DNA of 64,000 bases from Mixta tenebrionis (GCF_006517625.1 NZ_VHQI01000001.1:316180-380179); one strand, 5' to 3'. Positions 18,834 to 27,511 are shown, counted from the stretch's first letter. Numbers and translations: made by a program. Notes: a model not told the origin generated them from the letters alone.

Positions 18834-20426
18834 ATGCCAGCGCGTAAAATCGGTTTACGGCACTATCTGGCTTATGGATCGGGCGACTTTTTAGGCGCCG
18901 GCACCACAGCCCTGACGGCAGCGTGGCTGCTCTATTTCTATACCACTTTCTGCGGCCTGTCGCCGATTGAGGCCACCTTCATTTTCGCCATGGCGCGCGT
19001 GCTTGACGCCATCATCAGCCCGCTAATGGGTTTTCTTACCGATAACTTCGGTTCCACCTGGCTGGGCAAGCGCTTCGGCCGACGCAAGTTTTTTATTCTG
19101 CTCGGCATTCCCTGCGTATTCAGCTATAGCCTGATGTGGGTAGGAGAGATGAGCTATCTCTACTATCTGCTGACCTATCTGCTGTTCGATATCGTCTACA
19201 CCATGATCCTGGTGCCTTATGAAACCCTGGTGCCGGAGATGACCGACGATTTCAAAAAGAAAACCAAGTTTTCCGGCGCGCGTATCGCCCTGGCGCAGCT
19301 TTCCGCCATCCTCGCCGCCTTCCTGCCCGGCGTGCTGATTAACCACTTCGGCAAAGATAACGCCATCTCTTTTTTCTACGCCAGCCTGGTCTTCTCCATT
19401 ATCTGCGCCATCGTGCTGACGCTGGTCTGGTTCTATACCTGGGAGCGCCCGGCAGAGGAGTTTTCCGCGGAATCGCGGCGCGCTGAAGAAGAGAAGCGGC
19501 AGCTGACGCTGGCGCAGAGCCTGAAACGCCTCTACGTCGAGCTGGCCTCAACGCTGCGCGTGCGTATCTTCCGGCAGCATCTGGGCATGTATCTTGGCGG
19601 CTATATTGCGCAGGATGTATTTAACGCCGTGTTCACCTGGTATGTGGTGTTTGTGCTGATGCAGAGCGCGCAGATCGCCTCCAGCCTGATGGGGACGATG
19701 GCGATTCTGCAGTTTATCGCGGTTATGGGCATGATCCCGCTCTGCATCCGTCTTGGGCCGGCGCCCTCTTACCGTCTGGTGGTAACGCTGTTCGCGCTGA
19801 GCGCCCTCTCCTACGCCGGCCTGTGGTACAGCGGCATGAACGATAATATGGCGCTGCTGGTATTTATCTCCGCGCTGGCGGGCCTGGGGCGTGGCGGCAT
19901 CAACTACGTTCCCTGGAATATCTATACCTATATCGCCGACGTCGATGAGGTGATCACCGGGCAGCGTCGCGAAGGCATCTTCGCCGGCATTATGACCCTG
20001 ACGCGTAAGGCGTCGCAGGCGGGCGCCGTGATGCTGGTGGGTATTGTGCTACAGCTTTCCGGCTTTGTTTCCGGCCAGGCGCAGCAGAGCGATACCGTAC
20101 AGCATACCATTCTGCTAATCCTCAGCGTCGGCACGCTGTGCGTTCTCGCGATCGGCTTTCTGATTTCGCTGCGCTTCCGTCTCAACCTGCAGACACACTC
20201 GATACTGCGTGAGGAAACCAGCAAGATGCGCCAGGCGGGCCGTCCGGTACCGGAGCGCATTACGCCTGAAGCGCGCGCGACGGTGGAAACGCTCGCCGGG
20301 CTGCCCTATGAAAACCTGTGGGGCAATAACAATATCGGCTTCCTTAACCGCCATAAATCTCCTGCTCCGGCGCTGCGTCCCGAACAGGCCGCAGATACGG
20401 CGCTGTCACACTCTTTGAAACGATAG
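18834..20426 (+). CDS. rhiT: GPH-family MFS transporter for rhamnogalacturonan oligomers (RhiT-like)
   Basis: 530 residues with about twelve membrane helices and the GPH (glycoside-pentoside-hexuronide:cation) signatures DAIISPLMGFLTDN and GKRFGRRKFFILLGIP at 65-95, and a long hydrophilic C-terminal tail of about 80 residues. Its nearest recalled relative is Dickeya RhiT, which imports unsaturated rhamnogalacturonides. The GH105 hydrolase gene follows 10 bp later, which supports the substrate. CGAGGAGATAAACA gives a strong ribosome site. A KdgR-like palindrome lies upstream. It could also move another uronide-containing disaccharide. Confidence 0.82.
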   Translation: MPARKIGLRHYLAYGSGDFLGAGTTALTAAWLLYFYTTFCGLSPIEATFIFAMARVLDAIISPLMGFLTDNFGSTWLGKRFGRRKFFILLGIPCVFSYSLMWVGEMSYLYYLLTYLLFDIVYTMILVPYETLVPEMTDDFKKKTKFSGARIALAQLSAILAAFLPGVLINHFGKDNAISFFYASLVFSIICAIVLTLVWFYTWERPAEEFSAESRRAEEEKRQLTLAQSLKRLYVELASTLRVRIFRQHLGMYLGGYIAQDVFNAVFTWYVVFVLMQSAQIASSLMGTMAILQFIAVMGMIPLCIRLGPAPSYRLVVTLFALSALSYAGLWYSGMNDNMALLVFISALAGLGRGGINYVPWNIYTYIADVDEVITGQRREGIFAGIMTLTRKASQAGAVMLVGIVLQLSGFVSGQAQQSDTVQHTILLILSVGTLCVLAIGFLISLRFRLNLQTHSILREETSKMRQAGRPVPERITPEARATVETLAGLPYENLWGNNNIGFLNRHKSPAPALRPEQAADTALSHSLKR

Positions 20427-20436
20427 GATCTGAACG

Positions 20437-21576
20437 ATGACTGTATTTCCGGTAAAACATAGTGCCCTGCTACGTCAGCCTGAATTTTTACTGCCCCGCG
20501 CCCAGCTGGTGCAGCTGATTGAAAAACTGACCGATAACTTAGTGGCGATCGTTGATGAGAGCGGCGAGTTCCTGCTGCGGCTGGATGACGGACGCGTTAT
20601 CGATACCAAAGGCTGGGCCGGTTGGGAGTGGACGCACGGCATCGGGCTGTACGGCATGTATCACTACTACCAGCAAACCGGCGATCGAAAAACGCTGTCG
20701 ATTATCGACGACTGGTTTCGTGAACGCCTGGCGGAAGGAACCCCGACCAAAAACGTCAATACCGTTTGCCCGCTGCTGACGCTGGCCTACCGTTATGAAG
20801 AGACGCGCAACCCGGCGCTGCTGCCGGTCCTGGAACGCTGGGCCGACTGGGTAATGTATGAGATGCCGCGCACCGAACGGGGCGGCCTGCAACATATCGT
20901 TTATAACAACGAAAACCACCAGCAGCTGTGGGACGATACGCTGATGATGAGCGTGCTGCCGCTGGCGAAAATCGGCAAGTTGCTCAACCGCCCGGAATAT
21001 GTGGAGGAAGCCAGCTATCAGTTCCTGCTGCACGTACAGTACCTGATGGATCGGGAAACCGGGCTGTGGTTCCACGGCTGGAGCTTCGACGGCAACCATA
21101 ATTTCGCTAAAGCGCGCTGGGCGCGCGGCAACAGCTGGCTGACTATCGTCATCCCGGAATTTATCGAGCTGATGGGCTGGCCGGAACAGCACGCGACGCG
21201 CCGCTTCCTGCAACAGGTGCTGGAAAGCCAGGCGGCGGCGCTTCAGCAGTGGCAGCATGAGAGCGGCCTGTGGCATACGCTGCTGGACGATCGCGACAGC
21301 TACCTGGAGGCATCCGCCACCGCCGGCTTCGCCTACGGTATGTTAAAGGCGGTGCGTAAGCGCTATCTCTCTCGCGACTATCTGCCGATGGCGGAACGGG
21401 CGGTACAGGGCGTGATCGATCATATTAATCACGACGGCGAGCTGACGCAGGTTTCATTCGGCACCGCCATGGGCGCCGATCTGGACTACTATCGCCAGAT
21501 CCCGCTGACCTCAATGCCTTACGGCCAGGCAATGGCGCTGCTGTGCCTGACCGAGTATCTGCGCGTTTATCTCTGA
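20437..21576 (+). CDS. rhiN: Unsaturated rhamnogalacturonyl hydrolase, glycoside hydrolase family 105 (RhiN-like)
   Basis: 379 residues with an (alpha/alpha)6-barrel GH105 pattern: WEWTHGIGLYGMYHYY (63-78), VNTVCPLL, and LWDDTLMMSVLPLAKIG (164-180) with the paired Asp166/Asp167 expected in the active site, followed by WFHGW and RGNSWL. No signal peptide, so it acts in the cytoplasm. The family removes the 4,5-unsaturated galacturonyl residue from rhamnogalacturonan disaccharides by hydration, yielding rhamnose and a keto-uronate. It is cotranscribed with rhiT. No rhamnogalacturonan lyase is encoded in the window. Confidence 0.88.
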   Translation: MTVFPVKHSALLRQPEFLLPRAQLVQLIEKLTDNLVAIVDESGEFLLRLDDGRVIDTKGWAGWEWTHGIGLYGMYHYYQQTGDRKTLSIIDDWFRERLAEGTPTKNVNTVCPLLTLAYRYEETRNPALLPVLERWADWVMYEMPRTERGGLQHIVYNNENHQQLWDDTLMMSVLPLAKIGKLLNRPEYVEEASYQFLLHVQYLMDRETGLWFHGWSFDGNHNFAKARWARGNSWLTIVIPEFIELMGWPEQHATRRFLQQVLESQAAALQQWQHESGLWHTLLDDRDSYLEASATAGFAYGMLKAVRKRYLSRDYLPMAERAVQGVIDHINHDGELTQVSFGTAMGADLDYYRQIPLTSMPYGQAMALLCLTEYLRVYL

Positions 21577-21595
21577 CGCCGCCTCTCTGCTGCCG

Positions 21596-21622
21596 ACGGC
21601 CCCGACTACGGGGCCGTATGCG
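21596..21622 (+). terminator. Possible terminator after rhiN
   Basis: The stem ACGGCCCC / GGGGCCGT closes a GACTAC loop 20 bp after the rhiN stop. The following tract is not a clean T-run, so termination may be partial. Confidence 0.5.
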
Positions 21623-22461
21623 TTCTGTTAGCCGGCGCCGGCACGCTTTAACTGTCACCGACATCCCCTGCCGTAGCGCCTTTTTGCTGCGACGACGCCT
21701 TTTACCTCAGCCGGGCTACGCCAGCGCGGTTGAGGCACAATATGTCGCCGTTCAGCGCGGCATTTGCTGTCTGGTTAGTATGGCGCGCCGTAATAACCGC
21801 AACGCCAGATTTTACTGATTCAGCGCTAATTACTCCCCGCAAAAAAACAGAAAAAATAATAAAGGAATTTTTTAAAACTAAAAATACGCCATTGCCGCCG
21901 CTCTGCTATTTATTACCGACGCGATAAAACTGATTTTTATCGTCCACGGCAAAAGCTGGCGCTAATAATAATGCGGCAGTGAACAGATTCAGAGAAAATT
22001 AAGCGCTGGAAAATAGGGCCGTAAACTACAGCCGCCAGTGGTTCAGCAATAGCGGTTTTTAACTGGCCGACGCGACGCCCGGCTCGCAACATTAATGAAA
22101 TAAACAGTAGCGCCAATAATCTATTGATCAATTATTCACCCATTGCCGCCTGAAAAATAATCTGTATCGCCCCGCATCGCTGACAGTTAAATAACATTAC
22201 ACTATTGCGCCATACGACAGCGCCTTAGCGGCTGTTTGCGCCCTACCGCTTACGAGTGAGAGAAAAGCAGCCGGCGGCATAACGGGTTAATCTGCCGGCG
22301 GCGAATATGACATTTCGGCTGAGCGTTTTTATTTAATGGGCGTCACATTATCATCCAACTGCTATTTTTTCCCTATGTAGTATGACACGTCTCACAATTA
22401 TTCACTCAGTTCCCCCTTATAAATGCTCAGCGGTTGATTGCTTTACGCCTCGGAGAAAATT
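21623..22461. other. AT-rich gap between rhiN and sgcX
   Basis: About 840 bp without a recognisable gene. Base composition shifts to AT-rich from about 21820 (A-runs around 21840-21890), unlike the GC-rich surroundings. A 64-codon minus-strand frame (21937-22131) has a hydrophobic start but no homology I know. The right end must hold the sgcX promoter, with a CRP-like site at 22381-22396. The stretch may be the decayed remains of a lost gene. Confidence 0.5.
22381..22396. promoter_or_regulatory. CRP-like site upstream of sgcX
   Basis: TATGA-N6-TCACA has one mismatch to TGTGA-N6-TCACA, 66 bp before the sgcX start codon. It fits catabolite control of a PTS operon; assigned by eye. Confidence 0.5.
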
Positions 22462-23565
22462 ATGTCGTTTTCAATTAAAGATAGTTTGTTCTGTCTTTTA
22501 CAGCTTAATGCTATATCAGGGTTTGAAAATAGCGTCGCTGATGTGATGCAGCAGGAATTCAGTCGCCATGCAAAAGAAGTCTGGCGCGATCGCTTAGGTA
22601 ATATTGTCGCCCGTTTCGGCAGCGATAAAACCGATGCGTTACGCCTGATGATATTTGCCCATATGGATGAAGTGGGTTTTATGGTGCGCAAAATAGAACC
22701 CTCCGGTTTTTTACGCTTTGAACGCGTCGGCGGCCCGGCGCAAATTACCATGCCAGGCTCGATAGTCACGCTGGCGGGCAGCAACGGCCCGATCACAGGC
22801 TGTATTGGCATTAAGGCCTACCACTTCGCTAAGGGCGATGAGCGTACCCAGTCCCCCTCTATAGATAAACTCTGGATCGATATCGGCGCCAAAGATAAGG
22901 CCGATGCCGAACGTATGGGAATCAAAGTGGGAACGCCCGTCACGCTCTATAACCCGCCGAAAATGCTGGGCAACGATCTGGTTTGCAGCAAGGCGCTTGA
23001 CGATCGTCTGGGCTGTACCGCGCTGCTGGGCGTCGCCGACGCGATAAGTGAAACGCCGCTGGATATCGCGGTCTACCTGGTCGCTTCGGTGCAGGAAGAG
23101 TTTAATATTCGCGGCATCCTGCCGGTGCTGCAGCGCGTGAAGCCCGACCTGGCGATCGGTATCGATATCACTCCCTCCTGCGACACCCCCGACCTGGATG
23201 ATTATTCGGAAGTCAGGGTAAACCAGGGCGTGGGCATTACCTGCCTCAACTACCACGGCCGCGGCACGCTGGCGGGGCTGATTACGCCGCCGCGTCTGAT
23301 TCAGATGCTGGAAACTACCGCCGGTGAACGCAATATTCCGGTACAGCGGGAGGTGGCGCCGGGCGTGATTACCGAAACGGGATATATCCAGGTCGAACAG
23401 GGCGGCATTCCCTGCGCCAGCCTCTCTATTCCCTGCCGTTACACCCACTCCCCGGCTGAGGTGGCCAGCCTGCGCGATTTAGCCAGCTGTATTCAACTCC
23501 TTACCGCGCTTGCCGCGATGCCGTCAGCCCATTTTCCCATCGAGCCTGATACAGGCGTTCTATAA
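22462..23565 (+). CDS. sgcX: M42-family aminopeptidase/deacetylase-like protein SgcX
   Basis: 367 residues of the M42 (FrvX/SgcX) metallohydrolase family. Two-metal ligands are visible: His67 and Asp69 in FAHMDEVGF, Asp180/181 in KALDDRLGC, Glu212/213 in VQEEFNIRG, Asp235 in GIDIT and His329 in RYTHSPAE. It matches E. coli SgcX over its full length as I recall it. Family members are aminopeptidases or deblocking enzymes; in PTS operons the substrate is unknown but may be an aminoacylated or acylated sugar phosphate (inference). CGGAGAAAATT precedes ATG 22462. First gene of sgcXBCQAR. Confidence 0.92.
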   Translation: MSFSIKDSLFCLLQLNAISGFENSVADVMQQEFSRHAKEVWRDRLGNIVARFGSDKTDALRLMIFAHMDEVGFMVRKIEPSGFLRFERVGGPAQITMPGSIVTLAGSNGPITGCIGIKAYHFAKGDERTQSPSIDKLWIDIGAKDKADAERMGIKVGTPVTLYNPPKMLGNDLVCSKALDDRLGCTALLGVADAISETPLDIAVYLVASVQEEFNIRGILPVLQRVKPDLAIGIDITPSCDTPDLDDYSEVRVNQGVGITCLNYHGRGTLAGLITPPRLIQMLETTAGERNIPVQREVAPGVITETGYIQVEQGGIPCASLSIPCRYTHSPAEVASLRDLASCIQLLTALAAMPSAHFPIEPDTGVL

Positions 23566-23579
23566 AAGGCACAACCACT

Positions 23580-23858
23580 ATGAAAAAGATCCTTGTAGCA
23601 TGCGGTACCGGCATGTCGACTTCAACGATGATTGCAACAAAATTACAGGCTTTTCTCGCCGAACAAAATATTGCCGCCACCACCGCCCAGTGCTGCCTGA
23701 GCGAAATACCCTTTAACTGTAACGGCATGGATCTCATTATCACCTCGATGCGCACCAGTACCGATTATGGCATCCCGACGCTTAACGGCGCGCCGCTGCT
23801 GACGGGGATAAATGACGATGCGTTAAAGCAAGAAATCAAGGCGCTGCTAACGCAATAA
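23580..23858 (+). CDS. sgcB: PTS galactitol-type EIIB component SgcB
   Basis: 92 residues, one EIIB domain of the galactitol/lactose-type fold. The P-loop VACGTGMSTSTMI begins with Cys8, the phosphorylated residue. It relays phosphate from SgcA to the sugar bound by SgcC. It starts 14 bp after sgcX and ends 12 bp before sgcC, consistent with cotranscription. The sugar is unknown in E. coli too. Confidence 0.93.
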   Translation: MKKILVACGTGMSTSTMIATKLQAFLAEQNIAATTAQCCLSEIPFNCNGMDLIITSMRTSTDYGIPTLNGAPLLTGINDDALKQEIKALLTQ

Positions 23859-23870
23859 CGAGGAGGCATT

Positions 23871-25184
23871 ATGTTTGACTACATCCTGTCTCTGGGAGGT
23901 ACGGTTTTCGTTCCCATTGTGATGATCGCGATCGGTCTGATCTTTCGTATACCTCTGCTGCAGGCGATTAAAGCCGGGGTAACGATAGGCATCGGCTTTG
24001 TCGGCATGGGTCTGGTCATTGTGATGGCGATCGATAACCTCAGCCCGCCGATCAAGGTGATGATTGAGCGCTTCGGCCTGACCCTGCACGTTTTTGACGT
24101 TGGCGCAGGCCCCGCCTCCGGCGTGGGCTATGCCACCGCCATCGGCGCGATGATCATTCCGGTTATTTTTTTGCTGAACGTCGGCATGCTGGTTACCCGC
24201 CTGACCAAAACCATGAATGTCGATATTTACAACTACTGGCACTACGCAATTACCGGATCGGTCGTCCAGCTGATGACCGGCAGCCTGGCTTATGGCGTGC
24301 TGGGGGCGATCTGTCATGCGGCGCTGTCGCTAAAAATGGCGGACTGGACGGCGAAACGGGTGCAAAGCATCGTCGGGCTGGAGGGTATCTCCATTCCGCA
24401 GGGCTATGGCTCCAGCTCGGTGCCGCTGTTTATCCTGCTGGATGCGGTTTACGAAAAGATCCCGTTGCTGAAAGGCCGCAACGTGGATGCGCAGGAGATC
24501 CAGAAACGCTACGGCATGGTTGGCGATCCGGTGATTATCGGCGTGGTGCTGGGCCTGGTATTTGGCCTGGCGGCCGGCGAAGGTTTTAAAGGCTGCGCCA
24601 GCCTGATGATTACCGTTGCCGCCATTATGGTGCTGTTTCCCCGCATGATTCGTCTTATTGTCGAAGGATTAATGCCCATTTCCGACGGCGCGCGCAAATT
24701 TTTTCAGACCCGTTTTAAAGGGCGTGAGGTCTACATCGGGCTGGATACTGCGGTCACGCTGGGCCATCCCACCACCATCGCCGTCGGCCTGCTGTTGATC
24801 CCGGTGATGCTGATTCTGGCGAGCATTTTACCAGGCAATAAAGTTCTGCCGCTGGCTGACCTGCCCGTTGCCCCGTTCTTTATCTGCATGGCGACGGTTA
24901 TTCACCGCGGCGATCTGATTCGCACCCTGATCAGCGGCGTTATCGTCATGGTTACCGTTCTGCTGATCGCCACGCAGTTCGCCCCCTATTTTACCGCTAT
25001 GGCGCTGAACGGCGGCTTTAGCTTCGCCAGCGACAACGCGCAGATCACCGCCCTGTCCGTCGGGAATATGTTTGGCTGGTCGCTGGCGGAACTTATGCTG
25101 TTCGGCGTTCCGGGCGTCATCGTCGCCGTTGGGCTTGTCTCAGGCGTCGTCTTTTTGTTACGTAAACGTGAACTACCAGAATAA
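23871..25184 (+). CDS. sgcC: PTS galactitol-type EIIC permease SgcC
   Basis: 437 residues, strongly hydrophobic, with about ten to twelve membrane segments. It belongs to the galactitol EIIC family (GatC/SgcC): the N-terminal half contains AGPASGVGYATAIGAM and the C-terminal half GLDTAVTLGHPTTIAVGL. It forms the channel and sugar site of the SgcABC system in the inner membrane. CGAGGAGGCATT precedes the start. sgcQ follows 13 bp later. Confidence 0.93.
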   Translation: MFDYILSLGGTVFVPIVMIAIGLIFRIPLLQAIKAGVTIGIGFVGMGLVIVMAIDNLSPPIKVMIERFGLTLHVFDVGAGPASGVGYATAIGAMIIPVIFLLNVGMLVTRLTKTMNVDIYNYWHYAITGSVVQLMTGSLAYGVLGAICHAALSLKMADWTAKRVQSIVGLEGISIPQGYGSSSVPLFILLDAVYEKIPLLKGRNVDAQEIQKRYGMVGDPVIIGVVLGLVFGLAAGEGFKGCASLMITVAAIMVLFPRMIRLIVEGLMPISDGARKFFQTRFKGREVYIGLDTAVTLGHPTTIAVGLLLIPVMLILASILPGNKVLPLADLPVAPFFICMATVIHRGDLIRTLISGVIVMVTVLLIATQFAPYFTAMALNGGFSFASDNAQITALSVGNMFGWSLAELMLFGVPGVIVAVGLVSGVVFLLRKRELPE

Positions 25185-25197
25185 GGAGCACTCCTGA

Positions 25198-26004
25198 ATG
25201 AGTTGGCTGAAAGAGGTAATTGGAACAGAGAAGGCCGTTATCGCGATGTGTCACCTGCAAGCGCTGCCCGGCGATCCCGGTTTTGACGCCGCAAAAGGCA
25301 TGAACTGGGTAATCGACAGAGCCAGAGATGACCTGCTGGCCTTACAGAACGGCGGGGTTGACGCGGTGATGTTTTCGAATGAGTTCAGTCTGCCCTACTT
25401 AACCAGGGTCAGGCCGGAAACCACGGCGGCCATGGCGCGCATTATCGGGCAGCTGATGGAGGAGATTCGCGTTCCCTTTGGCGTGAACGTGCTGTGGGAT
25501 CCCGTCGCATCCTTTGATTTAGCGATGGCGACCGGGGCGAAGTTTATTCGTGAAATTTTTACCGGCGCCTACGCCAGCGATTTCGGCGTCTGGGATACCA
25601 ACGTGGGGGAAACCATTCGTCATCAGCATCGCATCGGCGCCGGTCAGGTTAAAACCCTGTTTAACATTGTGCCGGAAGCCGCGGTTTATCTGGGTAACCG
25701 TGATATCTGTTCTATCGCCAAATCCACCGTCTTCAACAACAATCCTGACGCGCTGTGCGTTTCCGGTCTGACCGCCGGCGTGCGTACCGACAGCGAACTG
25801 CTAAAGCGCGTGAAGGAAACGGTGCCGAATACGGTAGTGCTGGCTAATACCGGCGTTTGCCTGGAAAATGTTGAGGAACAGCTGAACATCGCCGACGGTT
25901 GCGTCACTGCCACAACGTTTAAGAAGGATGGCGTTTTTGCCAACTTTGTCGATCGGGCGCGGGTGGCGCGCTTTATGGAGAAAGTGCATCAAATTCGCCA
26001 GTAA
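25198..26004 (+). CDS. sgcQ: BtpA-family TIM-barrel protein SgcQ
   Basis: 268 residues, the same as E. coli SgcQ. BtpA-family tracts are CHLQALPGDPGFD near the N-terminus, NGGVDAVMFSNEF, NVLWDPVASFDLA, FIREIFTGAYASDFG and GVFANFVDRARV near the end. The family has a (beta/alpha)8 fold; its enzymatic role in sugar operons is not established. Two hairpins follow it, before sgcA, which may divide the operon. Confidence 0.9.
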   Translation: MSWLKEVIGTEKAVIAMCHLQALPGDPGFDAAKGMNWVIDRARDDLLALQNGGVDAVMFSNEFSLPYLTRVRPETTAAMARIIGQLMEEIRVPFGVNVLWDPVASFDLAMATGAKFIREIFTGAYASDFGVWDTNVGETIRHQHRIGAGQVKTLFNIVPEAAVYLGNRDICSIAKSTVFNNNPDALCVSGLTAGVRTDSELLKRVKETVPNTVVLANTGVCLENVEEQLNIADGCVTATTFKKDGVFANFVDRARVARFMEKVHQIRQ

Positions 26005-26034
26005 AAAAGGGATAAGCATGACGCTTATCCCCTG
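26004..26034 (-). terminator. Hairpin with a U-tract on the minus strand after sgcQ
   Basis: A perfect 9-bp stem GGGATAAGC-ATGAC-GCTTATCCC stands three bases after the sgcQ stop codon, preceded by A6 on the plus strand. Read on the minus strand it is a canonical rho-independent terminator; read on the plus strand it lacks a U-tract and may instead stabilise or process the mRNA. Confidence 0.6.
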
Positions 26035-26041
26035 TAGAGAA

Positions 26042-26101
26042 CGATAACGTTTCTACCGATCCCCGCCGCCTTCGCCAAAAGTACCGGCGGGGATCGTTAT
26101 C
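26042..26101 (+). repeat. Long nested inverted repeat between sgcQ and sgcA
   Basis: GATCCCCGCC (26058-26067) pairs with GGCGGGGATC (26086-26095), and outside it GATAACG (26043-26049) pairs with CGTTATC (26095-26101). The RNA could form a long two-part hairpin just upstream of the sgcA ribosome site. It may be an mRNA-stability element or a decayed repetitive palindrome; no match is known to me. Confidence 0.5.
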
Positions 26102-26136
26102 AAGCGTAACCCAACGCGGCAAGGAGTCAACGACCG

Positions 26137-26568
26137 ATGATTAATGATATGAAGTGGGTTCAGGCGCGGCGCGAAGCGCAGGAGTGGCGACAGGCGCTGG
26201 AGATCGCTACTCGCCCGCTGATCGCCTTTGGCGCCGCAGAGCCCGTTTATCTGCAGGGAATTATCGACAATACCCTTAGCTGGGGACCGTACTATCTGCT
26301 GGCGCCCGGCATCGCCCTGCCGCATGCGCGGCCGGAACAGGGAGCGAACCATAATCAAATTTGCGTAACGACGCTGGCGACGCCGGTCGCTTTTGGTCAT
26401 GAAGAGTGCGATCCGGTGTGGCTCTTAATTAGCGCCAGCGCCACGGACGCCGATGCGCATATCCGCACCATTCAGCGCATCAGCGAGCTGATCGACTCGC
26501 CGGAGCGCGTAGCGGCGCTGCGCCAGGCGCAAACCGATGAGGCGCTGTACCGGCTACTGCGCGCATAG
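26137..26568 (+). CDS. sgcA: PTS galactitol-type EIIA component SgcA
   Basis: 143 residues, the same as E. coli SgcA. The EIIA phosphorylation site is His63 in GIALPHARPEQGA. It accepts phosphate from HPr and passes it to SgcB. AAGGAGTCAACGACCG precedes the start. A 132-bp gap with two hairpins separates it from sgcQ, and sgcR follows 31 bp later; in E. coli the epimerase gene sgcE stands between sgcA and sgcR but is missing here. Confidence 0.92.
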   Translation: MINDMKWVQARREAQEWRQALEIATRPLIAFGAAEPVYLQGIIDNTLSWGPYYLLAPGIALPHARPEQGANHNQICVTTLATPVAFGHEECDPVWLLISASATDADAHIRTIQRISELIDSPERVAALRQAQTDEALYRLLRA

Positions 26569-26599
26569 TCTGCCGCCATACCAGAGGAGCGAGAACAAG

Positions 26600-27370
26600 A
26601 TGGGCCAACCGCGACCTGACCGCATCAAACAGATGCTGCACTATCTGTGGCAGCATCGTCATCTTACCAGCCAGCAGGCCATTGAGCTTTTTGGCTACGC
26701 CGAAGCTACGGTACGTCGGGATTTTCACTATATCGCCAACCGCTATCCCGGCATGGTTCGCGGGCACGGGCGGATCGATTTTGACGACAGCGCCGATAAT
26801 AAAGAGTATGTGTTCGACGTGAAAAAAACGTTGCAGGGCGCAGCCAAGCGAGAAATCGCGGCGTTTGCCCGCACGCTGATTAACGATGGAGACTGCTTCT
26901 TTCTCGATTCCGGTTCAACCTGCCTGGAGCTGGCGAAAAACCTGACCGATGCCAGGGTCAAGGTGATTTGCAACGATATTAAAATCGCCAATGAGCTGGG
27001 CTCCTTTCCGTATGTAGAGAGCTATATCATTGGCGGCCTTATCCGTCCGGGCTATTTTTCCGTCGGCGAGAGCCTGGCGCTGGAGATGATTAACGCTTTC
27101 TCCGTAGCCTGCGCCTTTATCTCCTGCGACGCCCTGTCGCTGGAGACCGGCGTGACCAACGCGACCATGTTTGAGGTCGGGGTGAAAAAACGCCTGATAC
27201 AGCGTTCGCAAAAGGTTATCCTGATGGCCGATCACACGAAATTCGATACGGTGAAACCCCACGCGGTAACCACGCTCTCCTGCATCCATACCATTATCAG
27301 CGACGGCGCCTTGCCTGCCGCTGTTCGCCTGCGCTATCAACAGGCGGGCTGCAATCTTATCATTGTGTGA
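26600..27370 (+). CDS. sgcR: DeoR-family transcriptional regulator SgcR
   Basis: 256 residues. N-terminal DeoR helix-turn-helix (about 22-45: TSQQAIELFGYAEATVRRDF) and a C-terminal phosphosugar-sensing domain with FLDSGSTCLELA and IICNDIKIA-type tracts, DHTKFD near the end. Probably the local regulator of the sgc operon, responding to the phosphorylated product of SgcABC. The start at 26600 is chosen from GAGGAG upstream and from the family N-terminus. Last gene of the operon. Confidence 0.92.
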   Translation: MGQPRPDRIKQMLHYLWQHRHLTSQQAIELFGYAEATVRRDFHYIANRYPGMVRGHGRIDFDDSADNKEYVFDVKKTLQGAAKREIAAFARTLINDGDCFFLDSGSTCLELAKNLTDARVKVICNDIKIANELGSFPYVESYIIGGLIRPGYFSVGESLALEMINAFSVACAFISCDALSLETGVTNATMFEVGVKKRLIQRSQKVILMADHTKFDTVKPHAVTTLSCIHTIISDGALPAAVRLRYQQAGCNLIIV

Positions 27371-27450
27371 CGTTGCTTGTGGTTAACCACAGCGCTGCCT
27401 GCCGGGCTATCTTTTTAGTTTCCTGAACGGCGCGCGGGGCCACATGCCGT

Positions 27451-27472
27451 AAACCACCGTCGCCGGTGGTTT
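27451..27472 (+). terminator. Possible terminator after sgcR
   Basis: A perfect 9-bp stem AAACCACCG-TCGC-CGGTGGTTT lies 81 bp after the sgcR stop. Only a short T-run follows, so strength is uncertain. Confidence 0.45.
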
Positions 27473-27483
27473 AATCTGGGGCA

Positions 27484-27511
27484 TAAAAAAGGCGAGCCGC
27501 AGCTCGCCTTT
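27484..27511 (-). terminator. Rho-independent terminator of ptsG
   Basis: On the minus strand the stem GGCGAGC-TGCG-GCTCGCC is followed by six T residues, about 20 bp after the ptsG stop codon. Confidence 0.88.

Noticed and set aside
21937-22131. A 64-codon hydrophobic minus-strand frame in the rhiN-sgcX gap
   Set aside because: No ribosome site of note and no homology recognised; kept only as part of the description of the gap.
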